64,000 nt of DNA from an uncultured Erythrobacter sp. (GTDB taxonomy: Bacteria; Pseudomonadota; Alphaproteobacteria; Sphingomonadales; Sphingomonadaceae): positions 248,001 to 312,000 of the forward strand of contig CANLZI010000002.1 of assembly GCA_947495555.1 (NCBI GenBank), written 5' to 3'. The notes beneath the pieces are model-generated. The model was not told where the DNA came from. It saw only the letters and a list, made by a program, of their open reading frames with translations, and searched no databases. Numbering within the stretch: the first letter of the stretch is position 1; the number at the start of each line of letters is the position of its first letter. A program made the position numbers and the translations under genes. Positions 51,750 to 61,828 of this stretch are shown here, piece after piece.

Positions 51750-52358
51750 CTATTCGCCAACCCAGTCAGCCACTTGTCCGGCAACATCATTGGCGGCCCG
51801 GTTCAGCGCAGCCCCAACCGCGCCAGCGCGCGCTTCCACGCCCTGCTCGACCGCTTCGAAACGCTGCGTTTCCATCGTGCCATCGGTGCTTCGCCGTATC
51901 GCATCAAAGCGCACGAGCACTGATGAATTGCTGGCATCATAACCAAATTCGCGCAGCACGCCGCGCAATCTGCTTTGCGCTGACAGGCCCGGATCATCGG
52001 CATCCAGCACCAGGCGGTTGGTCCGCACGCGCACAGTTTCGGCCAGCAAGCGGCGGAATAGCCGAGCAGGTTTTTCAACCCACACGGCGTCTTTCAAATA
52101 AGCGACTTCGGTGCTGCTGACCTGCACCGGAACGCGCAGCACATCGATTTTTGCAGGCACCTCGGGTTCATAAATGGCCAAGGCCTCGTCACGCGAAGCG
52201 CTGGAGGTGGCGCCCGCGGGCGCAGATTGGCTTGCTGTTAGATCCAGCAGGCTTTCGGGCGGTTCGCTGCCCAGGCTGACACAGCCGGTCAAAAGCAGGC
52301 TTGATCCGAGCAGAGCCGGAGCAAGTATAGCCAATGGTTTTGCGCGGCGAGTGATCAT
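51750..52358 (-). CDS. ABC-type transport auxiliary lipoprotein (PqiC-like)
   Basis: A 202-aa lipoprotein with signal peptide ITRRAKPLAILAPALLGSSLLLTGC (LTGC lipobox). The ABC_trans_aux domain follows: ALAIYEPEVPAKIDVLRVPVQVSSTEVAYLKDAVWVEKPARLFRRLLAETVRVRTNRLV. Such proteins work with MCE-type lipid transporters at the outer membrane. It is the last gene of the four-gene MCE operon, 26 nt after the MlaD-type gene. The ATG at 52358, with GAGAGACG upstream, fits the signal peptide. The track start 10 codons earlier overlaps the preceding gene. Confidence 0.88.
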   Translation of the reverse strand: MITRRAKPLAILAPALLGSSLLLTGCVSLGSEPPESLLDLTASQSAPAGATSSASRDEALAIYEPEVPAKIDVLRVPVQVSSTEVAYLKDAVWVEKPARLFRRLLAETVRVRTNRLVLDADDPGLSAQSRLRGVLREFGYDASNSSVLVRFDAIRRSTDGTMETQRFEAVEQGVEARAGAVGAALNRAANDVAGQVADWVGE

Positions 52359-52384
52359 GGCGTCTCTCAATATGTGCAGTGGGG

Positions 52385-53335
52385 TCATGGCTTGTAATCC
52401 GGCAGAGTTTCGCCCTGGATCAATGCCCCTGCCCCTTGATTGTCGAGCTTTTCGGTGATCGCGCGCAGTGCTTTGCTGGTGGCGCGCAGATCGCGCAACG
52501 TCGCTTCAGCTGCGGGCAATGTTGTATCGGTCAACTCACGTGCGGCAGGCCTTGTGTCTTCCAGTGTGGCTGACAGCGAAGTGGCCGCCTTGTTGGCCGC
52601 CGCCAGTGTGTCTCGCAATTCCTCGGCCAGCGAAGCGCCTTCGCCATTGATCAGTTTGTCGGTTGATCCCAGAACGGTTTCGAATTGGTTTAATGCCTCG
52701 CTTGCTTCACGCAAAGTGACCTGCAATTCGGCCATGGTGCGTTCGACCTGCGGGCTGGCATCGGCCAGATTAGCGGTCATTTGATTGGTGTTGCGCAAGA
52801 TGCCTTCCATCTGCTCCAAATTGGTGTCGGACAAGACTTGCGTCATACGCTCGGTCAAGGTCGCTAGCCGCTCAAGCAGCAATGGAGCATTGGCCAGAAC
52901 CGCGCCCAAGCCTTGGCCTGGAGCAGGCGGGATAACTGGCACCCCTTCGGGGCAAGCGGTGGTTTCGCAACTGATCGGAGGTTGGCCGCTGCGCGCGCCG
53001 TCCAGCAGAATGGTTGAAACGCCGGTAAAGCTGCCCTGCATGGTGGCCGATGTGCCCACCAGAATAGGCACTTCATCGCGCACCCGCACTCGCACCCGGA
53101 CAAATTCGGGATCATCTTCTGACAGGGTAATCTCTGACACTTGACCTACCGGCACACCGGCAAAGGCCACTTGCGATCCATTAGCCAAACCAGAAACCGA
53201 CTGCTTGAAGAAAATGTCATATTCATTGTGCTGGCCCTGCCCCAACCGGGCAATCCAGACGATGGCAGCCGCCAGCAATGCCAAAAGCAGCAGCGTTACG
53301 GCACCGACCCAGATATGATTTGCGCGTGTTTCCAT
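52385..53335 (-). CDS. MCE-family protein MlaD-like, periplasmic lipid carrier subunit
   Basis: A 316-aa protein anchored by one helix (ANHIWVGAVTLLLLALLAAAIVWIA). A single MCE domain spans residues ~38-115 (YDIFFKQSVSGLANGSQVAFAGVPVGQVSEITL), with the P-V-G-x-V loop. Beyond it is a long helical region of about 180 residues (ALNQFETVLGSTDKLI, AANKAATSLSATLEDTRPAARELTDTTLPAAEATL) that may form a tunnel or coiled bundle. It should bind phospholipid and pass it to or from the permease. It is third in the operon, 10 nt after the ATPase gene. There is no separate MlaC-type soluble carrier. Confidence 0.93.
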   Translation of the reverse strand: METRANHIWVGAVTLLLLALLAAAIVWIARLGQGQHNEYDIFFKQSVSGLANGSQVAFAGVPVGQVSEITLSEDDPEFVRVRVRVRDEVPILVGTSATMQGSFTGVSTILLDGARSGQPPISCETTACPEGVPVIPPAPGQGLGAVLANAPLLLERLATLTERMTQVLSDTNLEQMEGILRNTNQMTANLADASPQVERTMAELQVTLREASEALNQFETVLGSTDKLINGEGASLAEELRDTLAAANKAATSLSATLEDTRPAARELTDTTLPAAEATLRDLRATSKALRAITEKLDNQGAGALIQGETLPDYKP

Positions 53336-53345
53336 GTCGCTGCCT

Positions 53346-54176
53346 CTAATCCCCTGAAACGCGGGGTTTGTCTATCTCTATACTGTCTCTGCGCGTGCTG
53401 CTGTCTTGAGCGGCGCGGCCACGCGGTCCGTTGAAATATTCCTGTATCCAAGGGTGATCTGTCGCCAACAATTCAGGAATGGTCCCGACCGCGATCACTT
53501 TTTTGTCGGCCAGCACGGCCACACGGTCACAGATCGCATGCAACGTGTCCAGATCATGAGTGATCAAGAACACCGTCAGACCCAGCGTTTCCTTCAACTC
53601 CTTGGTCAGCCGGTCAAATTTGGAGGCCCCCACCGGATCAAGGCCCGCGGTGGGCTCGTCCAGAAACAGCAATTCAGGATCCAGTGACAGCGCCCGCGCC
53701 AACCCTGCACGCTTGCGCATACCGCCGGACAATTGAGAGGGATATTTGCTCGCTGCATCTTCAGGCAGACCGGACAGCATCACCTTGTAACGGGCAATAT
53801 CGGCGCGCAATTCATCGCTAATTTCCGGGTGGAACTGGCGTAGCGGCACCTCGACATTCTCGCCCACGGTCAGCGTTGAGAACAACGCTCCGCCCTGAAA
53901 CAGCACTCCCCAACGGCGGCGAACGCCAATGTCCTCGTCCGGCTCTGCATCGGTGATGGACTGACCAAACACCTCGATGCTGCCCTCAGCCGGAGTTTGC
54001 AGACCAATGATCGATCGCATCAGCACGCTTTTACCGGTGCCAGACCCGCCAACCACACCGATGATTTCGCCCCGTTTGACCTTCAGCGACAGTCCATCAT
54101 GGACCACTTGTTCGCCAAAGCGATTGCCCAAGCCTTCGACAATTACCGGATATTCGCCCCTGAACCGTTCTGTCAT
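53346..54176 (-). CDS. MCE/Mla-type ABC transporter ATP-binding protein
   Basis: The cytoplasmic ATPase that powers the lipid transporter, 276 aa. Walker A is VVGGSGTGKSVLMRSI (about residues 40-55). The signature is YPSQLSGGMRKRAGLARALSLDPELLFLDEPTAGLDP, including Walker B and D-loop, and the switch His is in FLITHDLDTLHAI. The LSGGM-x-K-R variant is typical of the MlaF/Ttg2A group. It lies 3 nt after the permease gene. The C-terminal RDSIEIDKPRVSGD is non-conserved. Confidence 0.94.
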   Translation of the reverse strand: MTERFRGEYPVIVEGLGNRFGEQVVHDGLSLKVKRGEIIGVVGGSGTGKSVLMRSIIGLQTPAEGSIEVFGQSITDAEPDEDIGVRRRWGVLFQGGALFSTLTVGENVEVPLRQFHPEISDELRADIARYKVMLSGLPEDAASKYPSQLSGGMRKRAGLARALSLDPELLFLDEPTAGLDPVGASKFDRLTKELKETLGLTVFLITHDLDTLHAICDRVAVLADKKVIAVGTIPELLATDHPWIQEYFNGPRGRAAQDSSTRRDSIEIDKPRVSGD

Positions 54177-54179
54177 GGC

Positions 54180-55292
54180 TCAGACCCAGCCGATCTTGGT
54201 GAAGAACACGGCAAAGAACGCGTCCAACACAATCACTGCAAAAATGGCAGAGACAACTGCCATGGTGGTGCGGCGGCCAACTTCCTCGGAATTGCCCTGA
54301 ACTTGCATGCCGTGATAGCAGCCTGCCAGCGCCACGATCAGACCGAAAACGGGGGCTTTGAGCATGCCAACCCAAAGGTCATAGATCGGTACCACATCCT
54401 TGATCCGTTCAAGGAAAGTGAAGAACGGGATGCCCAGCGACAATTCGCCCACCACGGCCCCGCCAATGATGGCGACCACTGATGCGTAAAAGCCCAGCAG
54501 CACCATCATGAAGGTGCAAGCGAGCACTCGCGGAATAACCAGCGCCTCTATTGGAGAGATCCCGATGGTGCGCATCGCGTCCACTTCTTCGGTCAGTTTC
54601 ATCGTGCCGATTTGCGCGGCAAAGGCCGATCCAGACCGGCCCGCGACCATGATAGCGGTCATCAAAACGCCCAATTCGCGAAGAGTGATGCGGCCGACCA
54701 GATTGACGGTCAGCGCCTCTGCGCCAAATTGCGACAATTGCACTGCGCCTTGCTGGGCAATCACAATGCCGATCAGAAAGCTCATCAAGCCGATGATCGG
54801 GAGCGATGCAACGCCCACCAATTCCAGCTGATGCACAAAGGCCCGGCCCCTGAACCGGCTGGGGTGCAAGATAATATTGCCCATGCCGATCAGGATCTGG
54901 CCCAGAAATCCGACCACTTGGACAAACCCGACCCACATTTCCGTGACCCTGGTTCCCAAGAAACCGGTTACCCGTTCCCAAAGCGGTTCAAACGGCGGCT
55001 TGATATCAGCATCATTACTGGCCCCGTGGACAGCGCTCAGCAATCGCTGCGCGCGCTCGCTCGCGCCCAAAATCTCTACATCGTGTCGCTGCGACAACCG
55101 GCACACGATCCACGCGCCGACAGTGTCGATTTCATCCACTTGGCTGAGGTCAACCGAGACCAGCGGCACATCGATCGCTTCGAGGCCGTGGTCAATCTCG
55201 CCCACGGTCGAGACCAACAACGCGCCAGACAAGGACAATTTGCCCCGTCCCTGCTCGTCATGCTCCACGGCAAAATTGGCCAAACCGGTCAT
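54180..55292 (-). CDS. STAS-MlaE fusion permease of the lipid ABC transporter
   Basis: The membrane subunit of the MCE transporter, about 370 aa. The first ~100 residues form a STAS-like domain (GKLSLSGALLVSTVGEID ... VSVDLSQVDEIDTVGAWIVCRL), which is the job of separate MlaB in E. coli. The MlaE permease domain then has about five helices, with family segments VGVASLPIIGLMSFLIGIVIAQQGA, RELGVLMTAIMVAGRSGSAFAAQIGTMKLTEEVDAMRTIG and PRVLACTFMMVLLGFYASVVAIIGG. The ATG at 55292 (MTGLANF) is preferred over one 2 codons upstream. It is the first gene of the operon and divergent from valS. Confidence 0.93.
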   Translation of the reverse strand: MTGLANFAVEHDEQGRGKLSLSGALLVSTVGEIDHGLEAIDVPLVSVDLSQVDEIDTVGAWIVCRLSQRHDVEILGASERAQRLLSAVHGASNDADIKPPFEPLWERVTGFLGTRVTEMWVGFVQVVGFLGQILIGMGNIILHPSRFRGRAFVHQLELVGVASLPIIGLMSFLIGIVIAQQGAVQLSQFGAEALTVNLVGRITLRELGVLMTAIMVAGRSGSAFAAQIGTMKLTEEVDAMRTIGISPIEALVIPRVLACTFMMVLLGFYASVVAIIGGAVVGELSLGIPFFTFLERIKDVVPIYDLWVGMLKAPVFGLIVALAGCYHGMQVQGNSEEVGRRTTMAVVSAIFAVIVLDAFFAVFFTKIGWV

Positions 55293-55466
55293 AAGCAAAT
55301 CTATGAAAGCAATTTAGGCACTTAATCAAGCGCCCAGATCAGCCGCGCTGGGTGAATTCGCTCGGATCGCCCGTTGCATCGCAGCATTTGCGCTGGCAAA
55401 GGCAGGATAAATACCGACAGCACCGCCAAGCATCATCCTAAGCTTTGGCAATCGAGCGAAGAAACC

Positions 55467-58256
55467 ATGACACTTGATACGACATTTAGCCCCGCCGAGA
55501 TTGAGGCGCGCTGGTACAAACATTGGGAAGAAAGCGGCAGCTTTCGGCCCGAGCGCCCCGATGCGGAGCCCTTCACCATTGTGAACCCTCCGCCCAATGT
55601 CACGGGCAGCCTGCATATCGGCCATGCGTTGGACAACACGTTGCAGGACATTGTGATCCGGTACGAGCGGCTACGTGGCAAGGATGCTTTGTGGGTGGTT
55701 GGCACCGATCACGCCGGTATCGCGACGCAAATGGTGGTCGAGCGCCAAATGGAGGAGCGCCAGGACAAGCGGACCAATTATTCGCGCGAAGAATTTGTCG
55801 ACAAGGTATGGGAATGGAAAGCCGAGAGCGGCGGCACCATCACCAACCAATTGCGCCGGCTGGGTTGCTCAATGGACTGGAGCCGTGAGCAGTTCACCAT
55901 GGACCCGCACTTCACCAAGGCGGTGCTCAAGACCTTCGTTGATCTGTACAATGACGGTCTGATCTATCGCGACAAGCGTCTGGTCAATTGGGACCCCAAG
56001 CTAAAAACCGCGATTTCAGACCTTGAGGTCGAGACGCAGACCATTGCGGGCAGTTTCTGGCATTTCCGCTATCCGCTGGCAGACGGTGTCACGCTGGCCG
56101 ATGGCCGCGATTATATCGAGGTTGCAACCACGCGCCCTGAAACCATGCTGGCCGATATGGCGGTGGCGGTTCACCCCACGGACGAGCGATATGCCAGCGT
56201 GGTGGGCAAGCATGTGGTGCTGCCGATTACCGGACGGCGCATCCCGATTGTGGCCGATGAACATGCCGACCCGGAATTGGGCAGCGGCGCGGTGAAGATC
56301 ACGCCGGGCCATGACTTCAACGATTTCGAGGTGGGCAAACGCGCCGGCTTTGCTGCGGGCGATATGCTCAACATGCTGGATGGCGATGCCAATGTTTGCC
56401 AGACCTCAGACGGCCTGGTGCCGGAAGAATTCCTCGGCCTTCACCGCTTCAAGCGCGATGGGAAAGACGGAGCGCGCGAAGCGGTTGTCGCTCGATTGAA
56501 GGCAGATGGCTTCCTCATCCCGCATATCACCAAGACCAAGAAGGGTGAGGAGCAGGAGCTCGACGCAGAGCCGCGCCAAATCGCCACGCCCTTTGGCGAC
56601 CGCGGCGGTGTGGTGATCGAGCCATGGCTGACCGATCAATGGTATGTCGATGCTGAGAAGCTCGCTGCAAAACCCATTGCGCAGGTAAAGTCCGGCGCAA
56701 TCGAGATTGTCCCAGCAACATGGGAAAAGACCTTCTTCAACTGGATGGAGAACATCCAGCCATGGTGCATTTCGCGCCAGCTGTGGTGGGGCCACCGGAT
56801 ACCGGCATGGTTTGACGAAAATGGCGAAGTCTATGTCGCTGCGAGCGAAGAAGAAGCGCAATCACTGGCTCCACAAGGGGCCGTGCTAACGCAAGATTCC
56901 GATGTGCTCGACACATGGTTCTCCAGCGCCTTGTGGCCCTTTGCCACGCTGGGTTGGCCCGAGGAAGGTCAGCCACTGCTCGACAAACACTTCCCCAATT
57001 CGCTGCTGATCAGCGGTTTCGACATCCTGTTCTTTTGGGATGCGCGGATGATGATGATGGGCCAGTACAATATGGGTGAGGCCCCCTGGCCCAAGCTGTA
57101 TCTGCACGGCCTGGTGCGCGCAGCAGACGGTTCAAAAATGTCTAAGTCGAAGGGCAATGTGGTCGATCCGCTCGGTCTGATTGACCAATATGGCGCGGAC
57201 GCATTGCGGTTCTTTATGGCCGCGATGGAGAGCCAAGGCCGCGACATCAAAATGGATGAAAAGCGGGTCGAGGGATATCGCAATTTCGCCACCAAGCTGT
57301 GGAACGCCACCCGCTATTGCCAGTCAAACGGCATTGGTGCCTCGTCCACGATCAAGGCTCCTAAGGCCCGCATGGCGGTCAACCAATGGATCATTGGCGA
57401 AGTGCAGCAAACGGCATTGGAATTGGAAAAGGCGATGGCCGACCTGCGTTTTGATGCAGCGGCCAACACAATCTATCAATTCGCCTGGAGCCGGTTCTGC
57501 GATTGGTATCTTGAGCTGATCAAGCCTGTGCTGATCAAGGATGACGACCAGCCACCAGCATCCGATGCAGCGATTGCCGAAACCCGCGAAGTGGCCGGAT
57601 GGGCGCTGGACCAGATCTTGGTAATGCTGCACCCCTTCATGCCCTTCATCACTGAAGAGCTGTGGCACGCACAAGGCGAATTGAACGGCACCGATCGCAG
57701 CAGTTATCCGCTGATCACCGCCAAATGGCCCAACCCTCGTGCCCAAGTGTCCAAGGACGCGACTGATGCGATTGATTGGACGATTGAATTCGTCGCCAAT
57801 GCGCGCACCGCTCGCAATGAAATTGGCATCCCGCCCGGCACCAAATTGAGGGCTGTGATCGCTGATCCTTCCGATCTGGCTCGCCAGGTTCTGGGCGGCA
57901 ATGGGGCCGCCGCGATGGAGCGGCTGTCGCGTGTAGGACCCTTTGCGATGATTGGCCAAATTGGCGACGCCAATGTCCCCGGCCCTATCCCTAAGCCCGC
58001 TATGGAAATCGCGGTTGGCGACGATGTTGTCCTGGTCGATCTGGCCGGGGTGATCGACATTGCCGAGGAAAAGGCGCGTCTGGAAAAAGCTTTGGCAACC
58101 TCGCAGAAAGAAGCGAAATCGCTGGAGGGTCGCCTCTCAAACGCAAACTTTGTCGAACGCGCAAAACCCGAAGCGGTGGAAAAAGCCAAGGCCGATTTCG
58201 CCCATCATTCGGCGGAAGCTGAACGGTTGCAAGGAGCGCTTGCCAGATTGGGGTGA
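55467..58256 (+). CDS. valS: Valyl-tRNA synthetase
   Basis: It charges tRNA-Val and edits mischarged Thr. At 929 aa it is the full bacterial length. The class I HIGH motif is in [17 protein letters not shown] (about residue 45), the KMSKS motif in [16 protein letters not shown] (about 557), and the CP1 editing domain lies between ([21 protein letters not shown]). The C-terminal coiled-coil arm reads [24 protein letters not shown]. The ORF track adds 31 codons. The ATG at 55467 ([24 protein letters not shown]), with GCGAAGAAA upstream, is the natural start. It is divergent from the MCE operon across about 170 nt. Confidence 0.96.
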   Translation: MTLDTTFSPAEIEARWYKHWEESGSFRPERPDAEPFTIVNPPPNVTGSLHIGHALDNTLQDIVIRYERLRGKDALWVVGTDHAGIATQMVVERQMEERQDKRTNYSREEFVDKVWEWKAESGGTITNQLRRLGCSMDWSREQFTMDPHFTKAVLKTFVDLYNDGLIYRDKRLVNWDPKLKTAISDLEVETQTIAGSFWHFRYPLADGVTLADGRDYIEVATTRPETMLADMAVAVHPTDERYASVVGKHVVLPITGRRIPIVADEHADPELGSGAVKITPGHDFNDFEVGKRAGFAAGDMLNMLDGDANVCQTSDGLVPEEFLGLHRFKRDGKDGAREAVVARLKADGFLIPHITKTKKGEEQELDAEPRQIATPFGDRGGVVIEPWLTDQWYVDAEKLAAKPIAQVKSGAIEIVPATWEKTFFNWMENIQPWCISRQLWWGHRIPAWFDENGEVYVAASEEEAQSLAPQGAVLTQDSDVLDTWFSSALWPFATLGWPEEGQPLLDKHFPNSLLISGFDILFFWDARMMMMGQYNMGEAPWPKLYLHGLVRAADGSKMSKSKGNVVDPLGLIDQYGADALRFFMAAMESQGRDIKMDEKRVEGYRNFATKLWNATRYCQSNGIGASSTIKAPKARMAVNQWIIGEVQQTALELEKAMADLRFDAAANTIYQFAWSRFCDWYLELIKPVLIKDDDQPPASDAAIAETREVAGWALDQILVMLHPFMPFITEELWHAQGELNGTDRSSYPLITAKWPNPRAQVSKDATDAIDWTIEFVANARTARNEIGIPPGTKLRAVIADPSDLARQVLGGNGAAAMERLSRVGPFAMIGQIGDANVPGPIPKPAMEIAVGDDVVLVDLAGVIDIAEEKARLEKALATSQKEAKSLEGRLSNANFVERAKPEAVEKAKADFAHHSAEAERLQGALARLG

Positions 58257-58335
58257 GCCCGGCTGGGCTGGGCCAGTTTCCTATGCCAGCCGATCATGGC
58301 ATGATAGCTGAGGATGAGGTTCAAAAGGCACAGCT

Positions 58336-59127
58336 TTGGCGCAACTTTCAAGTTGGGAACATGTCAAACGTGTCAAAATTGAAAGCAGGCTCAACTTGGC
58401 CATAATTCTTGCCACTGACGATGCTGGGCAGCCAGAGATTTTTGCTTCTTTGCAGGGCGAAGGACCCAGTGCGGGTATGCCGGTTGCCTTTGTCCGACTG
58501 TCGCGCTGCAACCTTACCTGCACTTGGTGTGACACTGCCTACACGTGGCGGTTTGATGAAACCCACAATCACCGTGATGGCGTGGTGTTTGATCGAAAAG
58601 CCAACCAGATTGCGCTCGATCCCAGGGACGCTGCTGAACGGATTTTGGCCTTGGGGCAAAAGCGGCTGGTTATCACTGGCGGCGAGCCGATGCTGCAAGC
58701 TGGCGCATTGGCGGACATGCTCGAGCATTTGCCCGATATCTCGGTCGAGATTGAGACCAATGGCACCGCCAAGCCCTCTGCCAGGCTGGATGTTCGGGTG
58801 GACCAATTCAACGTAAGTCCAAAGCTGGCCCATTCGGGTAATGCTGCAGAGCTTGCGCTCATCCCCGAACGGCTGGACGCCTTTGCCGCCGATCCGCGCG
58901 CCTTCTTCAAATTCGTGATTGCCGAACCCGGTGATGTGAACGAAGTGCTGGAATTGCAGCGCCGATATCGCTTCAAGCCTGGCCATGTGTTCCTGATGCC
59001 GGAAGGGACTGACAGCGCCATATTGCGCAGCTGCGAGGAATGGCTCAGCCAGCTATGCGTGAAGCATGGCTTCAGGATGAGCGACCGGCTGCATATCCAC
59101 CTCTATGGCGACACGCGAGGGACTTGA
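58336..59127 (+). CDS. queE: 7-carboxy-7-deazaguanine synthase (radical SAM)
   Basis: A step in queuosine/preQ0 synthesis that converts 6-carboxytetrahydropterin to CDG. The radical-SAM cluster motif is CNLTCTWCDTAYTW (C-x3-C-x2-C at about residues 58-65). Family segments are PEIFASLQGEGPSAGMPVAFVRLSRC, ITGGEPMLQ, VEIETNGTAKPS and QFNVSPKLAHSGN. The track start is a TTG with AAAGG about 7 nt upstream. A second TTG 20 codons on (LAIILATDDAGQPEIF) would fit QueE lengths in relatives better, so the N-terminus is uncertain. It ends 7 nt from the convergent HerA-type gene. Confidence 0.93.
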   Translation: MAQLSSWEHVKRVKIESRLNLAIILATDDAGQPEIFASLQGEGPSAGMPVAFVRLSRCNLTCTWCDTAYTWRFDETHNHRDGVVFDRKANQIALDPRDAAERILALGQKRLVITGGEPMLQAGALADMLEHLPDISVEIETNGTAKPSARLDVRVDQFNVSPKLAHSGNAAELALIPERLDAFAADPRAFFKFVIAEPGDVNEVLELQRRYRFKPGHVFLMPEGTDSAILRSCEEWLSQLCVKHGFRMSDRLHIHLYGDTRGT

Positions 59128-59134
59128 TTTGGGG

Positions 59135-60994
59135 CTAGCCCTGGCTCCGCCACCGTTGAACGACACGCTCGACCATCTCGTCTTCGCCGCCACTGGAAGA
59201 CCACAGATCGACAAAGCTCGGATCTTCCGACGCAGGCCGTTTGTTTTCTTCCAAATGGTCGAATGACACGCGGATTGGGATGGCAACACCCTCGCCGCAG
59301 ATGATGCACTCGCGGTTGCGCAAGGCTGGAATGGAATCGAGGAAACCACGCGCGCCTTCGGGCATAGCCGAGCGAACAAATTCCTGATCTCGGTCGTTGT
59401 TCAGACGCATCGAGATAATGGTACCGCATTGCGACAGCACGCCTTCGGCCAAATCCGATGGACGCTGCGTGATCAGGCCAAGAGAGATACCGTATTTACG
59501 CCCCTCTTTGGCGATCCGTGAAAGGATGCGACCGACCGAGGAACCATCTTCGTTCGCGCTGTTTGGCACGTAACGGTGGGCCTCTTCGCAAACCAGCAGG
59601 ATTGGACGCGTCTTGTCGTCGCGGCCCCAAATGGCAAAGTCGAACACCAAGCGACTGAGCACGGCGACAACGGTGCTGGTGATGTCGGATGGAACGCCCG
59701 ACACATCGATGATGGAAATTGGTTTGCCATCGCCCGGCATACGGAACACTTTACCGATGAACTCGGCCATCGTGTCACCCACCAGCATGCCCGAGAACAT
59801 GAATTGATAGCGCGGATCCGCTTTCAGCTCTTCCAGCTTGTTTTTGATCCGCATGTAGGGTGCAGATGTGGTTGATTTGTCCAGCTTACCCATCTCGTCC
59901 TGGATCTTGTTGGACAGATCGGACAACAAATAGGGAATAGGCGAGTCCACGGTAATCTTGCCCATGCCATCGGCGAGACGGTTCTTGCTGCGCGCATGCA
60001 GCAAACATTTGGCCAGAATATCGGAATCGACCTGACGTTCATTGCCGCTGGAGGTCAGCAAGACTTCGCAATGCTCTTCGAAATTCATCAGCCAATAAGG
60101 CATCTGCAGGTTCGAGACATCGAGGATCATACCGGTTTGACGGAAGGCAGCTGAATATTCGCCGTGCGGATCGACCATGACGATATGGCCCTGCGGAGCG
60201 GCCTGACAAATTCGATGCAGGATCAGTGCAGCACTGGTTGATTTACCCGTACCGGTCGAGCCGAGCAGTGCAAAGTGCTTGCCCAGCATCGCATCGATAT
60301 ACATGCCTGCACGGATGTCGATGGTGGGATAAACCGTACCGATTTCCACATTGGCGCGGCCATCGCTGGCGTAAATTTGCTTAAGGTCAGCCGTGGTCGC
60401 AGGATAAATCATTGCCCCTGGAACCGGATAGCGAGTGACACCGCGGCGGAAGCTGTGGATGCGGCCCGTTAGCTTTTCTTCCTGACCCTCGCCCAGAAAG
60501 TCGATATTCGCCAGAATACCACCACCGGAGCGGCGATCCTTGCGCTGATTGCGCACACTGGCGAGCAGCCAGTTGTCGCCAACGCGGATCTTGATCTGAC
60601 TGCCGACCTGTCCCGACAGAGCAATCGAAGGATCATCATCATCCATGCATTCATTGAGGCGTTCAGTGTCGAGAGCGATCTGCGAGCCCGAACCGGCGAT
60701 TTCCAGCACCACGCCAATAGGCAAACGTGCGTTATCGCTTTCGGAAACACTTGTTTGTTGAGCATCATCCGAGACAGGATCAGCGGGTTGAGCAGTTGCA
60801 GCCAATTGCGCTTCTGATTCTGCCGCGGCGGCGGCTTCTACTAGCTTGCCTTGGCCCATCGCAGAAGACGGCTCACCGGCAAAACCTTTCGGCGCGCCTT
60901 GATCGGCACCCTGCTGAAACGGCTCAAAATTCTGCTTGCCCATGTCGGTCATAAATGGCCCCAAATCCCGTAAATAGTTCTTCACGGTGGCCAT
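59135..60994 (-). CDS. HerA/DUF87-family ATPase
   Basis: A 619-aa P-loop ATPase of the HerA-FtsK superfamily, possibly a DNA translocase. An N-terminal Gln-rich, low-complexity region (residues ~15-90) leads into the HAS-barrel-like segment LPIGVVLEIAGSGSQIAL. Walker A is LGSTGTGKSTSAALILHRI (about 245) and Walker B is RPILLVCEEAHRYV. Sensor and arginine-finger segments are ITQRPSDLAEGVLSQCGTIISMRLNNDRDQEFVRSAMPEGARGFL, and VDPHGEYSAAF is typical of DUF87 proteins. Archaeal HerA works with NurA in DNA end resection. No NurA-like nuclease is next to this gene. The role in bacteria is not settled. Confidence 0.9.
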   Translation of the reverse strand: MATVKNYLRDLGPFMTDMGKQNFEPFQQGADQGAPKGFAGEPSSAMGQGKLVEAAAAAESEAQLAATAQPADPVSDDAQQTSVSESDNARLPIGVVLEIAGSGSQIALDTERLNECMDDDDPSIALSGQVGSQIKIRVGDNWLLASVRNQRKDRRSGGGILANIDFLGEGQEEKLTGRIHSFRRGVTRYPVPGAMIYPATTADLKQIYASDGRANVEIGTVYPTIDIRAGMYIDAMLGKHFALLGSTGTGKSTSAALILHRICQAAPQGHIVMVDPHGEYSAAFRQTGMILDVSNLQMPYWLMNFEEHCEVLLTSSGNERQVDSDILAKCLLHARSKNRLADGMGKITVDSPIPYLLSDLSNKIQDEMGKLDKSTTSAPYMRIKNKLEELKADPRYQFMFSGMLVGDTMAEFIGKVFRMPGDGKPISIIDVSGVPSDITSTVVAVLSRLVFDFAIWGRDDKTRPILLVCEEAHRYVPNSANEDGSSVGRILSRIAKEGRKYGISLGLITQRPSDLAEGVLSQCGTIISMRLNNDRDQEFVRSAMPEGARGFLDSIPALRNRECIICGEGVAIPIRVSFDHLEENKRPASEDPSFVDLWSSSGGEDEMVERVVQRWRSQG

Positions 60995-61075
60995 AGCCCA
61001 GATGAGGTTAAGATCGCGTCAACGATAAGTCGGCTTAGTCAGAATCCAATGAAATTAGGGGGTCGAATTTACGGC

Positions 61076-61828
61076 CTAAATCATTGCGAACAAACGCCCA
61101 GCAATCCAGCCCATCGTTATCGACAGCATGACCGCCACAAGACCGTAGACGAAAGACGATCGTTGCGAAGCGGTTTCGACAAAACGCTCCAATCCAACCT
61201 TACGAACCTCGACATCTGCGATCGCTGATGCAATCACGCGGCCATCGGAAATCGCAAATGTTTCAGCGGTATAAAGGCCAGTTTGCACATTTGATGGCAA
61301 GGAAATACGCGCCTGATACAGCACCTGTTCGCTGATCCGAACTCCGTTCATATCTTCCTTGTAGAGCCCTTCGCGCTGACGCAAATCCACCAACCCCGCC
61401 GAGAAGCGGGCTTGCTTGTCAGGGTCAATTTCGCCCGAGGGAGACAGTTGGATAAAGTCGGTTCCCAATTCGTAAATCGCAGCCGTTCGGTCATCAACAA
61501 TTTCGGCTACGGGCCGCGAAGCAGCCACTGCAAAGAAGGACGGGGCAGAGCGGAAATCACTGCTCTCAGCGTTCATCCAGATGCCTGCAAACCGTTCCTT
61601 TTCGCGCATCCGAATGGGCTGTGTGGGGCCCTTGAGCACCACCACAATATCATAAGCAGCGCCTCCGCGTCGCCCACCAGGATCTAGGATGGCGCCATAC
61701 AAAAGCAATTCAGTGCCGGTGAAGCCCTGGCGCACCTGCACCTCGTCTTGCGACACTTCGGGCACCAAAATCGCATCGCGCTGGCCCGATAGCATCAACG
61801 CTGCAAGGATCAGAAACAGCCATCTCAT
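61076..61828 (-). CDS. TIGR02186-type transmembrane protein
   Basis: A 250-aa protein of the Put_TM/TIGR02186 group. A signal peptide (MRWLFLILAALMLSGQRDA) is followed by a periplasmic region (VPEVSQDEVQVRQGFTGTELLLYGAILD ... YDIVVVLKGPTQPIRMREKERFAGIWMNAES) and a C-terminal helix (FVYGLVAVMLSITMGWIAGRLFAMI). The family is nearly always paired with TauE/SafE permeases in alphaproteobacteria, as here. The two genes overlap by 4 nt. The joint function, possibly handling of sulfur oxyanions, is inferred from the partner. Confidence 0.88.
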   Translation of the reverse strand: MRWLFLILAALMLSGQRDAILVPEVSQDEVQVRQGFTGTELLLYGAILDPGGRRGGAAYDIVVVLKGPTQPIRMREKERFAGIWMNAESSDFRSAPSFFAVAASRPVAEIVDDRTAAIYELGTDFIQLSPSGEIDPDKQARFSAGLVDLRQREGLYKEDMNGVRISEQVLYQARISLPSNVQTGLYTAETFAISDGRVIASAIADVEVRKVGLERFVETASQRSSFVYGLVAVMLSITMGWIAGRLFAMI

